Shown one piece after another: positions 63,547 through 64,000 of a DNA stretch of 64,000 bases (position 1 is its first letter; each line of letters opens with the position of its first letter). Origin of the DNA: Pelomonas sp. Root1217 (GTDB taxonomy: Bacteria > Pseudomonadota > Gammaproteobacteria > Burkholderiales > Burkholderiaceae_C). Position numbers and translations under genes: made by a program. The stretch lies in the NCBI RefSeq assembly GCF_001425705.1, contig NZ_LMDC01000023.1, positions 411,079 to 475,078 of the forward strand, given 5' to 3'. The notes below the pieces were generated by a model. It saw nothing but the letters and a program-made list of their open reading frames with translations. It was not told the origin of the DNA and did not search any database.

Positions 63547-64000
63547 TCACCTTGATGCGCCGCTGGCCGCTGAGGCAGCGGAAGCGGGGTCGGCGGGCAG
63601 CTGCAGGTTGGCCACGGTGCGTGGCGAGAAGAGCAGATCGCGCGCAATCCGGGCCGGCAGGCCGTCCGGGCCAACCTCGCGCAGCAATGCATGCTCGGAG
63701 CGGCTGCGCACGGCGCTGAAGGCACCGGGCTGGCCGGGTTCGGGCACAAGCTCCCAGTCCGCCTTGCCGGTGAAGGGGTCCTCATAGGCGCGGCGCAGGT
63801 GGTGCCGCGGCTTCGGTGCGCGGTTGTCGACGAGCAGGTCGTCCAGGCTGTGCGGGTATTGCTGCGGTGGATTGGGCGTGGCCGCCGCATAGGCCACGAT
63901 GGCGCGCGCGATCTCGCCGCCACGGAACAGCAGCTCGCGCTCGCGCTCGCGCTGGGCCGCCATGCTCCAGGCCTGGCCGATGGCCGCGAGGCCGGCGGCG
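63547..64000 (-). CDS. type II secretion pseudopilin-like protein, 5' end cut by window
   Basis: The gene continues beyond the right edge. The visible part starts in a hydrophobic N-terminal helix (AAGLAAIGQAWSMAAQ) followed by RERERELLFRGGEIARAI, the amphipathic start of a pseudopilin, then DPFTGKADWELV, a pattern of GspG-like type II secretion/transformation pseudopilins. The C-terminus is Ala/Ser-rich. The true start and prepilin cleavage site are outside. Nothing recognised lies between it and the PEP-CTERM gene. Confidence 0.7.
   Translation of the reverse strand, partial: AAGLAAIGQAWSMAAQRERERELLFRGGEIARAIVAYAAATPNPPQQYPHSLDDLLVDNRAPKPRHHLRRAYEDPFTGKADWELVPEPGQPGAFSAVRSRSEHALLREVGPDGLPARIARDLLFSPRTVANLQLPADPASAASAASGASR

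Noticed and set aside
1-64000. tRNA genes, rRNA genes, CRISPR arrays, insertion sequences
   Set aside because: None was recognised by eye; no direct-repeat arrays, tRNA cloverleaf signatures or transposase reading frames were seen.

Overview
The window is high-GC DNA, densely packed on both strands with no gene-free stretch over about 300 bases. Gene content (extended IF-1, split three-subunit transhydrogenase, lptA-lptB-rpoN, DUF3348/DUF802/OmpA/DUF2894 block, DUF4148 and PsiF proteins, PEP-CTERM protein) points to a Burkholderiales betaproteobacterium, probably of the Roseateles/Mitsuaria/Rubrivivax type. That placement is inferred from gene content only.

Layout. 0-2.8 kb: a small conserved protein, infA, an alpha/beta hydrolase and a threonine-aldolase-like PLP enzyme. 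2.8-7.2 kb: a tightly overlapping four-gene operon with a MotA/TolQ-like protein carrying a very long coiled-coil tail and a MotB/OmpA-like partner, which looks like an ion-driven stator. 7.3-7.9 kb: a glutathione transferase. 8.1-14.5 kb (minus strand): an accessory operon with a CHAT protease, a polytopic membrane protein, a GYD-domain protein, and a second CHAT protease fused to an alpha/beta hydrolase. 14.7-26.3 kb: a peptide-uptake region (creatininase-like amidohydrolase, periplasmic binding protein, GNAT enzyme, lipoprotein amidase, DppBCDF-type ABC transporter, TonB-dependent receptor). 26.3-28.5 kb: a glycine-zipper lipoprotein, a PsiF protein and a Ser/Thr kinase fused to a cyclic-nucleotide-binding domain. 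28.5-36.3 kb: core genes (VOC protein, argS, SPOR protein, two DsbA-like proteins, lptA, lptB, rpoN). 36.3-41.3 kb: an AraC regulator, hydrolases and an rRNA methyltransferase. 41.4-45.9 kb (minus strand): a second accessory cluster with an animal-type haem peroxidase, a small membrane protein with a frameshift, a secreted coiled-coil protein, a papain-like cysteine protease and an unknown protein. 46-53 kb: MFS, rsmE, acyl-CoA ligase and pnt genes. 53-59 kb: Nudix, binding protein, 2OG oxygenase, mnmA, a two-component system and a CAP protein. 59-64 kb: a plant-like subtilase co-oriented with a PEP-CTERM protein, then a truncated pseudopilin.

The strongest candidates for an undescribed system are the CHAT/membrane/GYD/CHAT-hydrolase operon and the peroxidase/membrane/papain-like protease cluster. 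Both pair cysteine proteases with membrane proteins and an enzyme. The DUF802/OmpA operon resembles the ZorA/ZorB stator of Zorya defence in domain logic but lacks the known Zorya effectors. Non-coding features include a group of four perfect hairpins, two copies of a dispersed long inverted repeat, and several probable terminators.
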